From Symbiodinium natans (taxonomy: Eukaryota > Sar > Dinophyceae > Suessiales > Symbiodiniaceae), in contig CAJNDS010002709.1 of the NCBI GenBank assembly GCA_905221605.1, positions 42,652 through 105,151 on the forward strand: a DNA stretch of 62,500 nt. Reading direction: 5' to 3'. The position numbers and the translations under genes were made by a program. Below are positions 1 to 9,518 of the stretch, piece by piece (the first letter of the stretch is position 1; each line of letters begins with the position of its first letter). The notes under the pieces were generated by a model that saw only the letters and a list, made by a program, of their open reading frames with translations, was not told where the DNA came from and ran no database searches.

Positions 1-248
1 CCAAAGGAAGGCCACAGAGTCATCCATCAAGAGAAGATGTCCTCTTGTTTGATAGCAATGAGGTTTAGAAGGGAATTTAGCCCAACAAGGAAAAAGGTAT
101 CAGGGATCTAGAGCAGCGGACGTGCGATGACTCGACACACATATACCGCATACCAAGCTCAGAAAAAACAGCGAACTGGAGAATAAGAAACCTAAACCCT
201 AAACACGAAACCGCAGATGTTTCCCATCTTGTCTGGACTCTTTGCCAG

Positions 249-317
249 GATATCCGCCAAAAGTACTCGCAGCCTCAACTTGTGGAGGCCCACTATACAC
301 AAAACTGTTCGACATCG
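249..317 (+). CDS. Possible exon island, unrecognised
   Basis: After a good acceptor (ctggactctttgccag) 69 nt stay open (DIRQKYSQPQLVEAHYTQN) up to a GTAGAC donor. The minus strand is also open (LLADILAKSPDKMG), so the strand is undecided. Confidence 0.25.
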
Positions 318-534
318 GTAGACTCGGGTGCTTAGGGTTTCGGGTTTAGGGTTTACGGTTTAGGGTTTGTTTGCATCCCAACTTGTGCAAAGAATCTAGG
401 AAAAAAATCTGGCGCGCTGGCTTTGTGCCAGCAAGCTGCCAGGCCCCCTTTGGGCAAAGTGCCGAAGACCAAGCCGCACCCGGAAGCATCATCCTACATC
501 GACGGCCAAAAAGGCTCCTGAGCCTCAAACCCTA

Positions 535-795
535 AACCCTAAACCCTAAACCCTAAACCCTAAACCCTAAACCCTAAACCCTAAACCCCAAACTAGGATG
601 GCCCGCTGCTCTTAAACCCAAGAAGGGAAAATGTAAAATAACCCAAGGGCCTACCTAGTACTACTTACTTAAGAATCCCCTAAGAATGAAAAATCGTAAT
701 CCCTAAGCCTAAGCCCTAAGCCCTAAGCCCGAAACCCTAAACCCTAAACCCTAAACCCTAAACCCTAAATCCTAAACCCTAAACCCTAAATCAAA
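535..795. repeat. CCCTAAA arrays 535-592 and 708-793
   Basis: Two CCCTAAA blocks with CCCTAAG variants. Between them, 597-660, lies an FB9 element copy (aggatggccc to gggcctacctag). Confidence 0.9.
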
Positions 796-949
796 GCTCT
801 ATTGGGGTAGGCGGGCGCAGTCGAGCGCTCAGCGAGACCACGGCAGGCTCTGCTAGGCTGCAGAGCCTGCCAAGCACACTCCTGTGACAGGGTCGCCTGG
901 CTTGGTCGCCAAGCTCGTCTCAGATAATTCAGGGAGTGGATCCTTTTTC

Positions 950-1112
950 AATTCCTGGCGGCCCGGCCAGGGCCAGACCCAGGGCCAGGGCCTGGCCCTG
1001 GCCCTGCTCCCCGCCCTGGCCCTGGACCCTGGCCCTGGCCCTGGGCCCTGGCCCTAGCCCTGGCCCTGGCCCTGGCTGTGGCCCTGGCCCTGGCCCTGGT
1101 TGTGGCTTCCAG
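950..1112. repeat. GGCCCT minisatellite
   Basis: Irregular tandem CCCTGG/GGCCCT hexamers, G+C rich. The open frame across it is pure repeat translation (Arg-Ala and Gly-Pro runs), not a gene. Confidence 0.9.
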
Positions 1113-1760
1113 TAGGCAGAAAACTGCCAAAGAAGGCCCTGAGCTCACAGGAAGCCCTGAAAGGAGATTCTTGCCATTGTGGAGACTTTTCACGCCCTGA
1201 AATTTTCTGTGAGAGGGCCCTTCAGCCCAGACCGTCCCTACGCAAAACCTGAGGGGGGGGGGGTCCTTTGCCTTCTGCCCCCAAGGGCACCCCCTCAAAG
1301 TCGCAAATGTCCCAAGCAGTACCAGTAAGCAGGGGGGCCCTAAAACCTTCGCCAAAGAAGGCCCTGGAGCTGACAGGAAGCCCTGAAAGGTCCGACCCCT
1401 CGCTTTGACCGCTCGGCGTGGGAGGGGATTCTTGCAAAACTTGGAGACTCTACACGCCCTGAATTTTCGGTGAGAGGGCCCTTCGGCCCAGACCCTCCCC
1501 TGCGCAAAACCTGAGGGGGGGGTCCTTTGCCTTCTGCCCCCAAGTGACCTCCGAAGTCAAGGGACACCCTTGGCACCCCCTCAAAGTAGCAAATGTCCCA
1601 GGCAGTGCTCGACATGCTGCCTTCTGGCCCCAGATGATCTCCGACTTCCTAGTGTCCCAATCAGCCACTGTTCCCAAGTGACCCCCCCAAGGAATCGCCA
1701 ACAGCTCGCCTCAAGTCCGGCAAGAGTTCACGACTCGCAAATGTCCCAAGCATTCGCAGT
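1110..1760. repeat. Diverged tandem duplication, about 230-270 bp units
   Basis: The segment starting caaagaaggccctgagct (about 1118-1330) recurs at about 1352-1615, sharing the blocks gagagggcccttc, gcaaaacctgagggggg and cgcaaatgtcccaagc. A partial third copy follows to about 1755. Open frames on both strands repeat with the unit. I see no recognised protein. Confidence 0.7.
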
Positions 1761-2040
1761 GTTTTATCTTAGTGTGCTCTGAACATGTTCGATATGTGAA
1801 ATTTTAATGGCTGGCTTGGCTTTGGCTGGCTCCGGTTTGGTTTCGTGATGAGTATTGTTTGGGTGGCCTCGGGGTGGGCATGTCTTCACACTACTGCGTT
1901 CAGCTGACCAATGCTACACCCTAAACCCTAAACCCTAAACCCTAAACCCTAACTCCCCAAGCCTTTTCATCCTTGCCGGCTTTCGGACTTGCGGCCAGTT
2001 AAACTGATTTTAAATGTGCTTGCCACACGGCGACAGGAAG

Positions 2041-2450
2041 GAGCGTTCTCCCTCCATGCTAGGGTTTAGGGTTTAGGGCTTAGGGCTTAGGGTTTAGGGT
2101 TTATAGGGTTTAGGGTTTAGGGTTTAGGGTTTAGGGTTTAGGGTTTAAGGTTTAGGGTTTGGGGTTTGGGGTTTCAGGTTTGGGGTTTAGGGTTTGGGGT
2201 TTAGGGCTTAGGGTTTAGGGTTTACGGTTTAGGGTTTAGGGTTTACCTAAACAGCAGGCCTCGTCACTCTTGGACTGCGGCCAGGATCTCCTGAGGCCAC
2301 TCGGGGGCGGTTTTGGAATGAATTGCTGGGGCTGCCAGGGTTTGGGGTTTAGGGTCTAGGGTTTAGGGTTTAGGGCTTAGGGCTTAGGGCTTAGGGCTTA
2401 GGGCTTAGGGCTTAGGGCTTAGGGCTTAGGGCTTAGGGTTCAATTTGACT
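2041..2450. repeat. TTTAGGG array, then homogeneous TTAGGGC (GGGCTTA) array
   Basis: 2059-2250 is mostly GGGTTTA with GGGGTTT variants. From 2361 the unit changes to GGGCTTA and stays uniform for about 11 copies. An island at 2287-2338 between them is open on both strands. Confidence 0.9.
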
Positions 2451-2728
2451 CCAAGACAAGGCCTACGTCGGTGAACACGTCGCACTCTGTTTCAACTCTT
2501 GGTAGCCCAGCAACCTTGGGGCCTGGTGACTTGAAACAAGGGAACCATGCGCAACAAGAAGGGCAAAAGGGCAAACCCTAAACCCTAAACCTTTATCATG
2601 CCTAGGTATAAGGGGTAGGAAAGTATTCAAAGAACGCCGTTGTGTGTGTGTGTGTGTATATGTACGTCGGTCCTTCTCATTCTCGAGAATCGTTGGCAAG
2701 CTCGTGGCCTGAAATAAGGGCAATGAAG

Positions 2729-2885
2729 TACCCCTAAACCCTAAACCCTAAACCCTAAACCCTAAACCCTAAACCCGAAACCCTAAACCCTAAACCCTAA
2801 ACCCTAAACCCTAAACCCTAAACCCTAAACCCTAAACCCTAAACCCTAAAGCCTAAACCCTAAACCCTAAACCCTAAACCCTAAC
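2729..2885. repeat. CCCTAAA array
   Basis: About 22 near-perfect units just downstream of the rhodopsin C-terminal exon. Confidence 0.93.
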
Positions 2886-2904
2886 CCGCAAGCCCGAACC
2901 GAAA

Positions 2905-2980
2905 TCATCGACTGCAGAAGTACACCACAGCCTTGGTTTCGAAGATTGACCAGATCCAGATCATCATCGGTATCCCCGAC
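2905..2980 (-). CDS. Rhodopsin exon 11 (end of helix G, C-terminus)
   Basis: Acceptor gttttcag supplies the G that completes the AAG codon, followed by SGIPMMIWIWSIF, a membrane helix, and an in-frame TGA at 2905-2907. The plus strand is also open here (IDQIQIIIGIPDL), so confidence is lower. A further 3' exon at about 2460-2510 is possible. Confidence 0.6.
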
Positions 2981-5900
2981 CTGAAAACTTCGCTGGTTTT
3001 AAGGTCATCCCAGAGGGTTTAGGGTTTAGGGTTTAGGGTTTAGGGTTTAGGGTTTAGGGTTTAGGGTTTAGGGTTCAGGGTTCAGGGTTTAGGGTTAGGG
3101 TTTAGGGCTCCTCTTCACTGTTTGAGAGCACTTTGCATCTGCCCGGAAGTGCTGACGGGCCACTTTGCCACAACGTCGGCCGCGGCGTAGCCGGCGACTT
3201 CCAGTCTTCAGGCGTAGGGTTTAGGGTTTAGGGCTTATGGTTTAGGGCTTAGGGTTTAGGGTTTAGGGTTTTAGGGTTTTTGGGCTTAGGGTTTTAGGGT
3301 TTTAGGGTGTAAGGGTTTTAGGGTTTAGGGCTTAGGGCTTAGGGCTTAGGGCTTAGGGCTTAGGGCTTAGGGCTTAGGGCTTAGGGCACTGCATTGTCCT
3401 GCGCACCTCTGGGTCTACTTGCAAGCTCTCTTGACTTAGTAAGTCTCTACTTAGTGTCCCGTAGAGAGACTCCTATGCTCCCCATTACCCACCTTACTAA
3501 CCTACTTACTAAGTCAGTAGGGCTTCCAAGCAGGGTGTGCCGTAAAGCCACGACGATGTTGAAGTAGGCTTGCTGGGTTTAGGGTTTAGGGTTTAGGGTT
3601 TAGGGTTCAGGGTTTAGGGTTTAGGGTTTAGGGTTTAGGGTTTAGGGTTTAGGGTTTCGGGTTTCGGGTTTAGGGTTTAGGGTTCAGGGTACAGGGTTCA
3701 GGGACCCACGTCCAAATGCCGACAAGGAGCTCTTCAGGAATAGTATGGGTCAGCTCGCCCAGGGCAAAAATCACGGGATAGAGACACCAAATCTCCTTGG
3801 CTGCATGGATCTGCCAGCGGTGTAAATCTCAAAAACCAAACACCAAACCCCAAACCCCAAACCCCAAACCCTAAACCCTAAACCTGAAACCCCAAACCCC
3901 AAACCCTAAACCTTAAACCCTAAACCCTAAACCCTAAACCCTAAACCCTAAACCCTAAACCCTAAACCCTATAAACCCTAAACCCTAAACCCTAGGAGGC
4001 AAGATGCAATGGTCCGGGAGGCCACAAACTTGAACTTCCCCTCCGCCTCTCCACCTCCACATGGAACGTGCTGTTGCGATGCCACAACTTCCCCTCTAGT
4101 ACTACTAGGGGTTTGGGGTTTAGGGTTTAGGGTTTGGGGTTTAGGGTTTAGGGATTAGTGTTTAGGTTTTAGGGTTTAGAGTTTAGGGTTTAGGGTTTAG
4201 GGTTTGGGGGTTTGGGGGTTTGGGGGTTTGGGGTTTGGGGTTTGGGGTTTGGGCTTTGGGCTTTGGGCTTTGGGCTTTGGGCTTTGGGCTTTGGGCTTTG
4301 GGCTTTGGGCTTTGGGCTTTGGGCTTTGGGCTTTGGGCTTTGGGCTTTGGGCTTTGGGGTTACCCTAGGATGGGCCTTAAAACCCTCTAGAAACACCTGA
4401 AGATGAAAAATAGCCATCCTATCCTAGAAAGGGGGGGGAGGGGGTTCTTAAGAAAATAGTAGGGTACTCTCCATGTCTACACTCCAAGCCAGGGAGGGGA
4501 ATCTGAGTATCAAGGGACTAGAGGAGGGACCCTTATAAGGGAGCTTCAGGGTTATTTGGGGGTTGCTTAGGGGCTACTTAGGTATACAGGGACTATAGCA
4601 GGTATATATAGGGGATATTGAGGGGATAAGATTAAGGGTCCCTTCTCGGGGTCCCTCCTTGCCCTAAACCCTAAAGCCCAAACCCTAAACCCTAAAACCC
4701 TATCCCACACCTCGCTTCTCAGCCGCGCGCTGGAGCGCGGTGAACAGAAAGGCCACCTGGCTGGGCCAAGGGGCAGGAGAGGTCAGGGTTTGGGTTTAGG
4801 GTGCAGGGTGTAGGGTGTAGGGTATAGGGTATAGGGTATAAGGTTTAGGGTTTAGGGTTTAGGGTTTAGGGTTTACAAGGGGCCCTCCTGCTCCTACTTC
4901 TGGGTTTAGGGTGTAGGGTTTAGGGCGTAGGGCTTAGGGTTTAGAGCTTACGGTTTAGGGCTTAGGGTTTAGGGTTAGGGTTTAGGGTTTAGGGTTTAGG
5001 GCTTAAGGGTCCTCTCTCTTCTCTACCTTGTCAGCTGAGGCGGAGGCCATCCCCGCGAAGCAGACGGCGCCCATGCCAAAGAAGCCCCACTTTCCTGCCC
5101 ATCGTGCATATGCTCATACACAAAAAAAGCAAGAGAAAAACGACACACGGATATTATATATCTGTAAATATATATATATATACATATACATACACATACA
5201 TACATACATACATACATACATACATACATACATACATACATGTAAGTGTATATATGATTCAGCCCCGGCGGGCCCCCCCCCCCTCCCCCCTACCCCCCCC
5301 CTCAATGGTACCCCCCCCTCCCCCTGTGGTGTGGTTGGGGGTTGGTTTTAGGGTTTTAGGGTTTTAGGGTTTAGGGTTTACGGTTTAGGGTTTAGGGTTT
5401 AGGGTTTTAGGGTTTTAGGGTTTTAGGGTTTAGGGTTTAGGGTTTACGGTTTAGGGTTTTAGGGTTTAGGGTTTAGGGTTTTCCCCGCGGATGGGGTACT
5501 AAGATGATCCCCCCCCCTGTGGTGTGGTTGGGGGTTGGTTTTAGGGTTAGGGTTTAGGGTTCAGGGTTTTAGGGTTTAGGGTTTAAGGTTTAAGACTTCA
5601 GGTTTAGGGTTTAGGGTTAGGGTTTAGGTTTTAGGGTTTAGGGTTTAGGGTTTAGGGTTTAGGGTTTAGGGGTTTAGGGTTTAGGGTTTAGGGTTTAGGG
5701 TTTAGGGTTTAGGGTTTAGGGTTTAGGGTTTAGGGTTTAGGGTTTAGGGTTTAGGGTTTAGGGACCGTAGTAGGCTTGGGGGGGGGGGGGGGATGGGTGT
5801 GGGGGGGGGGGGGGGGGGGGGGGGCCCAGGACGCTCGACGCTGAACCATATATATATATACATATTAGTATAGAATGTGCTAATATACAAATGTAACAAT

Positions 5901-8221
5901 AGAAATATGGGTAGAGAAGCCCAAAACGTGTAGGCTACCCGCAGGCCTACGCGTAGAGCCTACGGTAGCCTACCCATGGGCCCTGTCGATTGGGCCTGGA
6001 GTAAACCCTAAACCCTAAACCCTAAACCCTAAACCCTAAACCCTAAACCCTAAACCTTAAACCCTAAACCCTAAACCCTAAACCCTAAACCCTAAACCCT
6101 AAACCCTAAACCCTAAACCCTAAACCCTAAACTAAACCCTAACCCCTAAACCCTAAGTAGGCCCACTGGTAGGCCGGCCCATAGGACGGGAGTAGCCTTA
6201 TTTTCGGGCTTCTATATGGAAATTTGACACTAATGCAAAAGATATAAGTATAGAATAGTATCAGCATACAAAATACACAAGTATACGAATATACGAATAT
6301 ACTGATCTACTTGAATACTAATATACCTGGTATACTAATCTACCAAGATACGAAGAGAATGTACTGATATACTAGGACACTAAGATACGAATATACTAAT
6401 CATCACCTGGACGGGGTAGCCAATGGAGAAGCGAGAGAGGGGAGACTGCAACCAAACATCACATCAGAACATGCGATCACCGAGGGGCTGTGCCTGCGCT
6501 TGATGTGCTGAGAGCGGCCATCAGTGCCATCCTTTGCCATCCACCGTGCTTTGGCTGGGTAGGGTTTAGGGTTGAGGGTTGAGGGGTTAGGGTTTAGGGT
6601 TTAGGGTTCAGGGTTTAGGGTTGATGTGCCATATGGGGGGTTTCCGACATTGGGGGCACCTTCTCGGGGTCCTTATTCTACGGGGATCCTACTATTTGGG
6701 GGGCTTGTGTTCGGGGTACCTTGTATACGTAAACCCGCATATCACGGCAGATGGAAGAGAGCGCTGCCCGCGCTTTCCCGCGGTTGGTGCAGCTTGGCCA
6801 AGACAGGAGCCCAAAACAAATTTGCATCCCATTGCCACAAGCCCCACCGCCTAGCTAAGACATGAGGAAGAGCTACACGAAACTTTCCCTAAGCCCTAAA
6901 CCCTAAACCCCTAAACCCTAAACCCTAAACCCAAAGCCCTAAGCCCGGAACCCTAAGCCCTAAGCCCTAATACCCTAAGCCCTAAGCCCTAAGCCCTAAG
7001 CCCTAAGCCCTAATACCCTAAGCCATAAGCAAACCTTGCCCAGGGGCAGAATCATGGCAACGTCGATGCCGATCAATGCAGCTGTCGCCTTCATGTCGGC
7101 ACCTGCCCCAGACGAGACATGGGGAAGGGGGGGGGTTTCCGAAATTCGGGGTGCCGTATTGGGGTTTAGGGTTTAGCTTAATCCTACTATTTGGGGGTCT
7201 CCTTTTGGGGTTCCAAACCCCTGCGTGTACGTGGACTCTGCACATCCGGTGCTCGAAGCTTTGTGGCCTCGCATAAGCGCCAGGTCCAAGAGCATCAAGG
7301 CCGTTGTGAAGCACCAGTCCACATACCGAAGGCAGTAGACGTGCCTGACGCTTCCGGGCCGAACAATCCCGTCAGTTGCAGCCTCCAGCGAATCTAGGCT
7401 AGCAACCTAGGATCAAAAACAGCGCCCTTCTTCGCTTTAAGGGGTTTATAAAGGGAACCGCACTACTGGGCATCCTAGGAATCGAAAGCCCACTCAAAGC
7501 TCACACTTTTGAATGCCTGCCATCCACCACGTGCACAAAGAGTCCCGAGGACATGCCCAAGTAGGCGGAGCCCGCGATGAAGGTCACCAAGCACGCGATC
7601 TCAGTGAGTGCCTACTTGACATGAGCATTCCGCAGAGTAATAAGCATAACAGCAACCTACTTAACTTGGTAAGACGACGCAAGCACCTCTGCAGAAATCT
7701 AAGCCTGGGGCCATGTTGTAGGACCGGGAGCGGTCCTTCTGTCCCATGAAGAACAGGCAGAGGCAGCTCAAGTAGAGAAACACCGAGGACATTCCCATGA
7801 GAGCCTGCGCACGCACCGCAAGTAGGCCGGTATTGCTGCAAGAAGGGCTTATACCCAGTTAGCAGGATGGATTTAGGGTTTAGGGTTAGGGTGGGTCGTA
7901 TACCTGAAACAAGGGGCCCTTTCCAGGCTGATTATGGGGATTCTACGGACGTGTGCTCCAACAGAGCTGGGGGTTTACGACAATAAGGGACCCCCAAAGA
8001 TAAGCCCCCAAATAGTAGGACCCCCTTAAGGACCCCAACAAGGTACCCCTAAGATCGCAAACCCATATGGCCCATCCCTCCCCGCATAAACCCCAAACCC
8101 TACACCCTAAACCCTCAACCCCAAACCCTAGACGCTAAACCCCTAATATCGTAAACCCCCAGTTGCAGAGAGCTGAGCGCCAAGCCTGGACGATGGATTG
8201 ATCAGGGCCGGTGTCCGTCAT
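2905..8221 (-). CDS. Microbial (type-1) rhodopsin, putative light-driven proton pump, 11 exons
   Basis: Spliced minus-strand model: 8221-8181, 7835-7712, 7599-7521, 7393-7268, 7102-7035, 6850-6818, 5089-5027, 4756-4711, 3827-3731, 3205-3164, 2980-2905; all phases agree and give 264 residues plus TGA. Seven hydrophobic helices align with bacteriorhodopsin, nearly without gaps from helix B to helix D. Visible key residues (bacteriorhodopsin number): Y68 (57), R104 (82), D107 (85), W108 (86), T111 (89), D118 (96), D137 (115), W207 (182), Y210 (185), E228 (204), D236 (212), retinal Schiff-base K240 (216). Known for the family: a retinal membrane protein, with Asp at 85 and 96 typical of outward proton pumps. 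Donors are five GT and five GC, acceptors all AG. Start ATG 8221-8219 lies 6 nt after a pyrimidine-rich AG that could accept the spliced leader. Least certain parts: exon 1 end, exon 6, and the C-terminal exon after K240. Family assignment is firm; exact borders are inferred. Confidence 0.85.
3164..3205 (-). CDS. Rhodopsin exon 10 (helix G, retinal Lys)
   Basis: Encodes LEVAGYAAADVVA plus two bases of the Lys240 codon. From Pro to the retinal Lys there are 17 positions, as in bacteriorhodopsin, and Glu228 sits at the Glu204 position. The donor is GTGGCC. Confidence 0.78.
3430..3532. mobile_element. Foldback element in rhodopsin intron 9
   Basis: cttgacttagtaagt near 3430 is mirrored by acttactaagtcagtag near 3505-3521, giving an imperfect terminal inverted repeat of about 15 bp. 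It lies between two TTTAGGG blocks. Confidence 0.5.
3731..3827 (-). CDS. Rhodopsin exon 9 (helix F)
   Basis: Encodes EIWCLYPVIFALGE and then THTIPE. W207, Y210 and P211 match W182, Y185 and P186 of bacteriorhodopsin. The GC donor (GA then GCTCCT) is chosen because it joins exon 10 with exact helix G spacing. Confidence 0.82.
4199..4360. repeat. GGGCTTT variant array in rhodopsin intron 8
   Basis: A run of GGGTTTG passes into about 15 uniform GGGCTTT units. Long open frames here on both strands (PKPKAQS and GLWALGF repeats) are products of the repeat. Confidence 0.93.
4711..4756 (-). CDS. Rhodopsin exon 8 (end of helix E, E-F loop)
   Basis: 46 nt, acceptor gcccagccag, donor GTGTGG. Encodes VAFLFTALQRAAEKR. 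It gives an E-F distance close to that of bacteriorhodopsin and matches exon 9 in phase. Confidence 0.68.
5027..5089 (-). CDS. Rhodopsin exon 7 (helix E)
   Basis: 63 nt, phase 0-0, encodes WGFFGMGAVCFAGMAS and ends at donor GTAGAG. The acceptor is GGAAAG. Antisense frames here are also open but lack the membrane pattern. Confidence 0.7.
5165..5245. repeat. TA / CATA microsatellite
   Basis: (TA)n passes into (CATA)n for about 80 bp inside rhodopsin intron 6. Confidence 0.95.
5340..5824. repeat. TTTAGGG array plus poly-G tract
   Basis: GGGTTTTA and GGGTTTA blocks, the purest at 5622-5763, followed by G-runs at 5778-5824. All sit within rhodopsin intron 6. Confidence 0.9.
6003..6156. repeat. 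CCCTAAA array
   Basis: About 20 units within rhodopsin intron 6, oriented opposite to the block at 5622-5763. Confidence 0.93.
6632..6745. mobile_element. FB3 foldback element copy
   Basis: Starts atatggggggtttccga and ends tacgtaaacccgcatat. Related copies: 7137-7217, 7973-8068, 9519-9630, 14734-14838 and a half copy near 23270-23315. Non-coding. This copy lies in rhodopsin intron 6. Confidence 0.6.
6818..6850 (-). CDS. Rhodopsin exon 6 (33-nt microexon, D-E segment)
   Basis: Encodes AVGLVAMGCKF between acceptor tcttagctag and donor GTTTTG. Including it restores the spacing between helices D and E expected from bacteriorhodopsin. The upstream island reads on in frame, so the donor could differ. 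Confidence 0.55.
7035..7102 (-). CDS. Rhodopsin exon 5 (helix D)
   Basis: Acceptor ggggcag. Joined to exon 4 it reads on as GADMKATAALIGIDVAMIL, which aligns without gaps to bacteriorhodopsin helix D, including D137 (115) and M140 (118). Donor AAG then GTTTGC. Confidence 0.85.
7137..7230. mobile_element. FB3 copy with internal TTTAGGG insert (rhodopsin intron 4)
   Basis: gggtttccgaaattcggggtgcc and the closing ctactatttgggggtct match other FB3 copies, but the middle holds tggggtttagggtttagc instead of the usual sequence. Confidence 0.55.
7268..7393 (-). CDS. Rhodopsin exon 4 (helix C, RYVDWCFTT)
   Basis: Contains LRYVDWCFTTALMLLDLALM, the diagnostic helix C, with R104, D107, T111 and D118. 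Pro91 of bacteriorhodopsin is Ala here and the Leu93 colour-tuning site is Met115. The donor is GC after CGAG, phase 1. Confidence 0.93.
7404..7483. mobile_element. FB4 element making up most of rhodopsin intron 3
   Basis: Starts acctaggatc and ends gcatcctagg, with internal tttaaggggtttataaagggaac. Related copies at 47970-48068 and 55768-55882. The host intron is only 127 nt, so the element is most of it. Confidence 0.6.
7521..7599 (-). CDS. Rhodopsin exon 3 (helix B)
   Basis: Encodes IACLVTFIAGSAYLGMSS; Y68 aligns with bacteriorhodopsin Y57 without a gap. The exon starts in phase 0 and ends in phase 1 at a GC donor. Confidence 0.82.
7712..7835 (-). CDS. Rhodopsin exon 2 (helix A)
   Basis: Acceptor ccttcttgcag. 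Encodes helix A (about residues 17-44, containing ALMGMSSVFLYLS) and the loop KDRSRSYNM that leads to helix B. The donor is GC. Confidence 0.8.
7973..8068. mobile_element. FB3 foldback element copy (rhodopsin intron 1)
   Basis: gggggtttacgac at the left, gatcgcaaacccatatgg at the right, with cccaaatagtaggaccccc inside, the inverse of the other copies. Confidence 0.55.
8181..8221 (-). CDS. Rhodopsin exon 1 (start codon, N-terminus)
   Basis: ATG opens MTDTGPDQSIVQA and ends in phase 2 at a GC donor (TG then GCGCTC). The preceding tcttgcccag fits a trans-splice acceptor. A missed small exon between this one and exon 2 cannot be excluded. Confidence 0.55.
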
Positions 8222-8556
8222 TGCTTCCTGGGCAAGACAGCTCGGAGGTGTAAACACAGGGTTTAGGGTTTAGGGTTTGGGGGTTACTGTCTGACGTGCG
8301 AGAGGCACAAACTGCAAACAAAAACCGAAAAGCCATGGGGGCTCACAATGAAACGGCGTAGATCCCCAAACAGTACTACGACCAGGTCGACCACGACCAC
8401 CAGAGACCATGAGGTGACTCTTGAGGACCACCGTACCGGTTTAGGGTTTTGGGGTTTTGGGGTTTCGGGTTTTAGGGTTTAGGGTTTAGGGCTTGGGGTT
8501 TAGGGTTTCCCAAAATCGTTCCCCAATGGACTGGGGCGGGATTCAGCGTGCTGCAG

Positions 8557-8684
8557 GCACCCTTACCACAATGCTTCCCCACTTTGTTGATCATTTTTCG
8601 AGGCAAACAACGATGCTGATGCAGGAGCACGGGCCCGCAATTAATGGGAGAGTAATGTGGACCAGGTTTATATTGCTGCTATCG
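8557..8684 (+). CDS. Exon island, possibly cytochrome P450-like
   Basis: Good acceptor (cgtgctgcag) and strong donor (GTGAGT) bound 128 nt encoding TLTTMLPHFVDHFSRQTT, QEHGPAING and TRFILLLS. The helix pattern is loosely like the C-D-E helices of a P450, but no heme or other diagnostic motif is present, so the family is only a guess. Islands at 9690-9813 and 10101-10170 on the same strand may belong to the same gene. Confidence 0.45.
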
Positions 8685-8809
8685 GTGAGTGTATATAGGT
8701 TTCCTTATAAGTATTGGGGAGTGTACATATCGGGTGTCCTTTTGGGGATACTCCTCTCCTTCGACGTCACTACTCGGGCCGGTTTCCGCATAGCGTGTCA
8801 CTTGGCGAT

Positions 8810-8928
8810 GTAAACCCTAAACCCTAAACCCTAAACCCTAAACCCTAAACCCTAAACCCTAAACCCTAAACCCTAAACCCTAAACCCTAAACCCTAAACC
8901 CTAAACCCTAAACCCTAAACCCTAAACC
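8810..8928. repeat. CCCTAAA array
   Basis: About 16 perfect units. Confidence 0.93.
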
Positions 8929-8930
8929 TG

Positions 8931-9059
8931 ACGAAGTACCCTCGGCATTCTACTGACGGGAACTCAAGGAGGGGCCTTCAATTTATAAGGGACCTAAGGG
9001 GCTCTTTGAAAGAGCCCCTAGGGTGCTACTTAGGTCGGGTATATAAGGACTATATAAGG

Positions 9060-9101
<42 letters not shown>

Positions 9102-9175
9102 TGTATTTATTCATATAAGGGTTATATAGGGGAATGAGATCAAGGGTCTTTTGCAGGGGGTCCATCCTTATACCT
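8931..9175. mobile_element. FB6 element copy with TA microsatellite
   Basis: aaggaggggccttcaatttataagggacc at the left and ttgcagggggtccatcctta at the right resemble FB6 ends. (TA)n at 9065-9098. Other FB6 copies: 4508-4668, 12609-12830, 28842-29050, 37608-37760, 61630-61747. Confidence 0.5.
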
Positions 9176-9518
9176 CTGAACGCTGAAGAGCTGCTTCGTG
9201 GTGTGCTTTAGATTGTCGCTTCTTGCTCGGACCGCTCCCCGGAGAGTCGCAAAAAAACTCGCGAGAAAAAAACACTGTACTTCACATCATGGGTAGTTCT
9301 CTAAATTCGGGTCGGGGATCCTTTTTTTAAAGGCTGCGGCCGTATCATGAGTGCCCATAAAGGGACCCTCATGTAGGAAGCTACCCACATCAGCGCAAAC
9401 ACGTGCGCCGCGCGCGAAGTTGGAGTGGGGAATCTTCCACATGCCTCCTCCCCACCTTGCGGTTGCAGCAGCCAATTCTTCCTTTCCTCAGTCCTCTGAA
9501 TTGCAAGAACCCCAAATT

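Noticed and set aside
948-1355. 135-codon frame with Arg-Ala and Gly-Pro runs
   Set aside because: Its C-terminal half is the GGCCCT minisatellite and the rest crosses a duplicated non-coding block.
3110-3215. Plus-strand exon (ESTLHLPGSADGPLCHNVG) over the rhodopsin helix G exon
   Set aside because: Open, but the minus strand gives D-V-V-A-K at exact bacteriorhodopsin spacing and phase agreement with both neighbours.
4190-4417. Long open frames with PKPKAQS and GLWALGF repeats on opposite strands
   Set aside because: They are direct translations of the GGGCTTT array; a seven-base unit cycles through all frames without stops.
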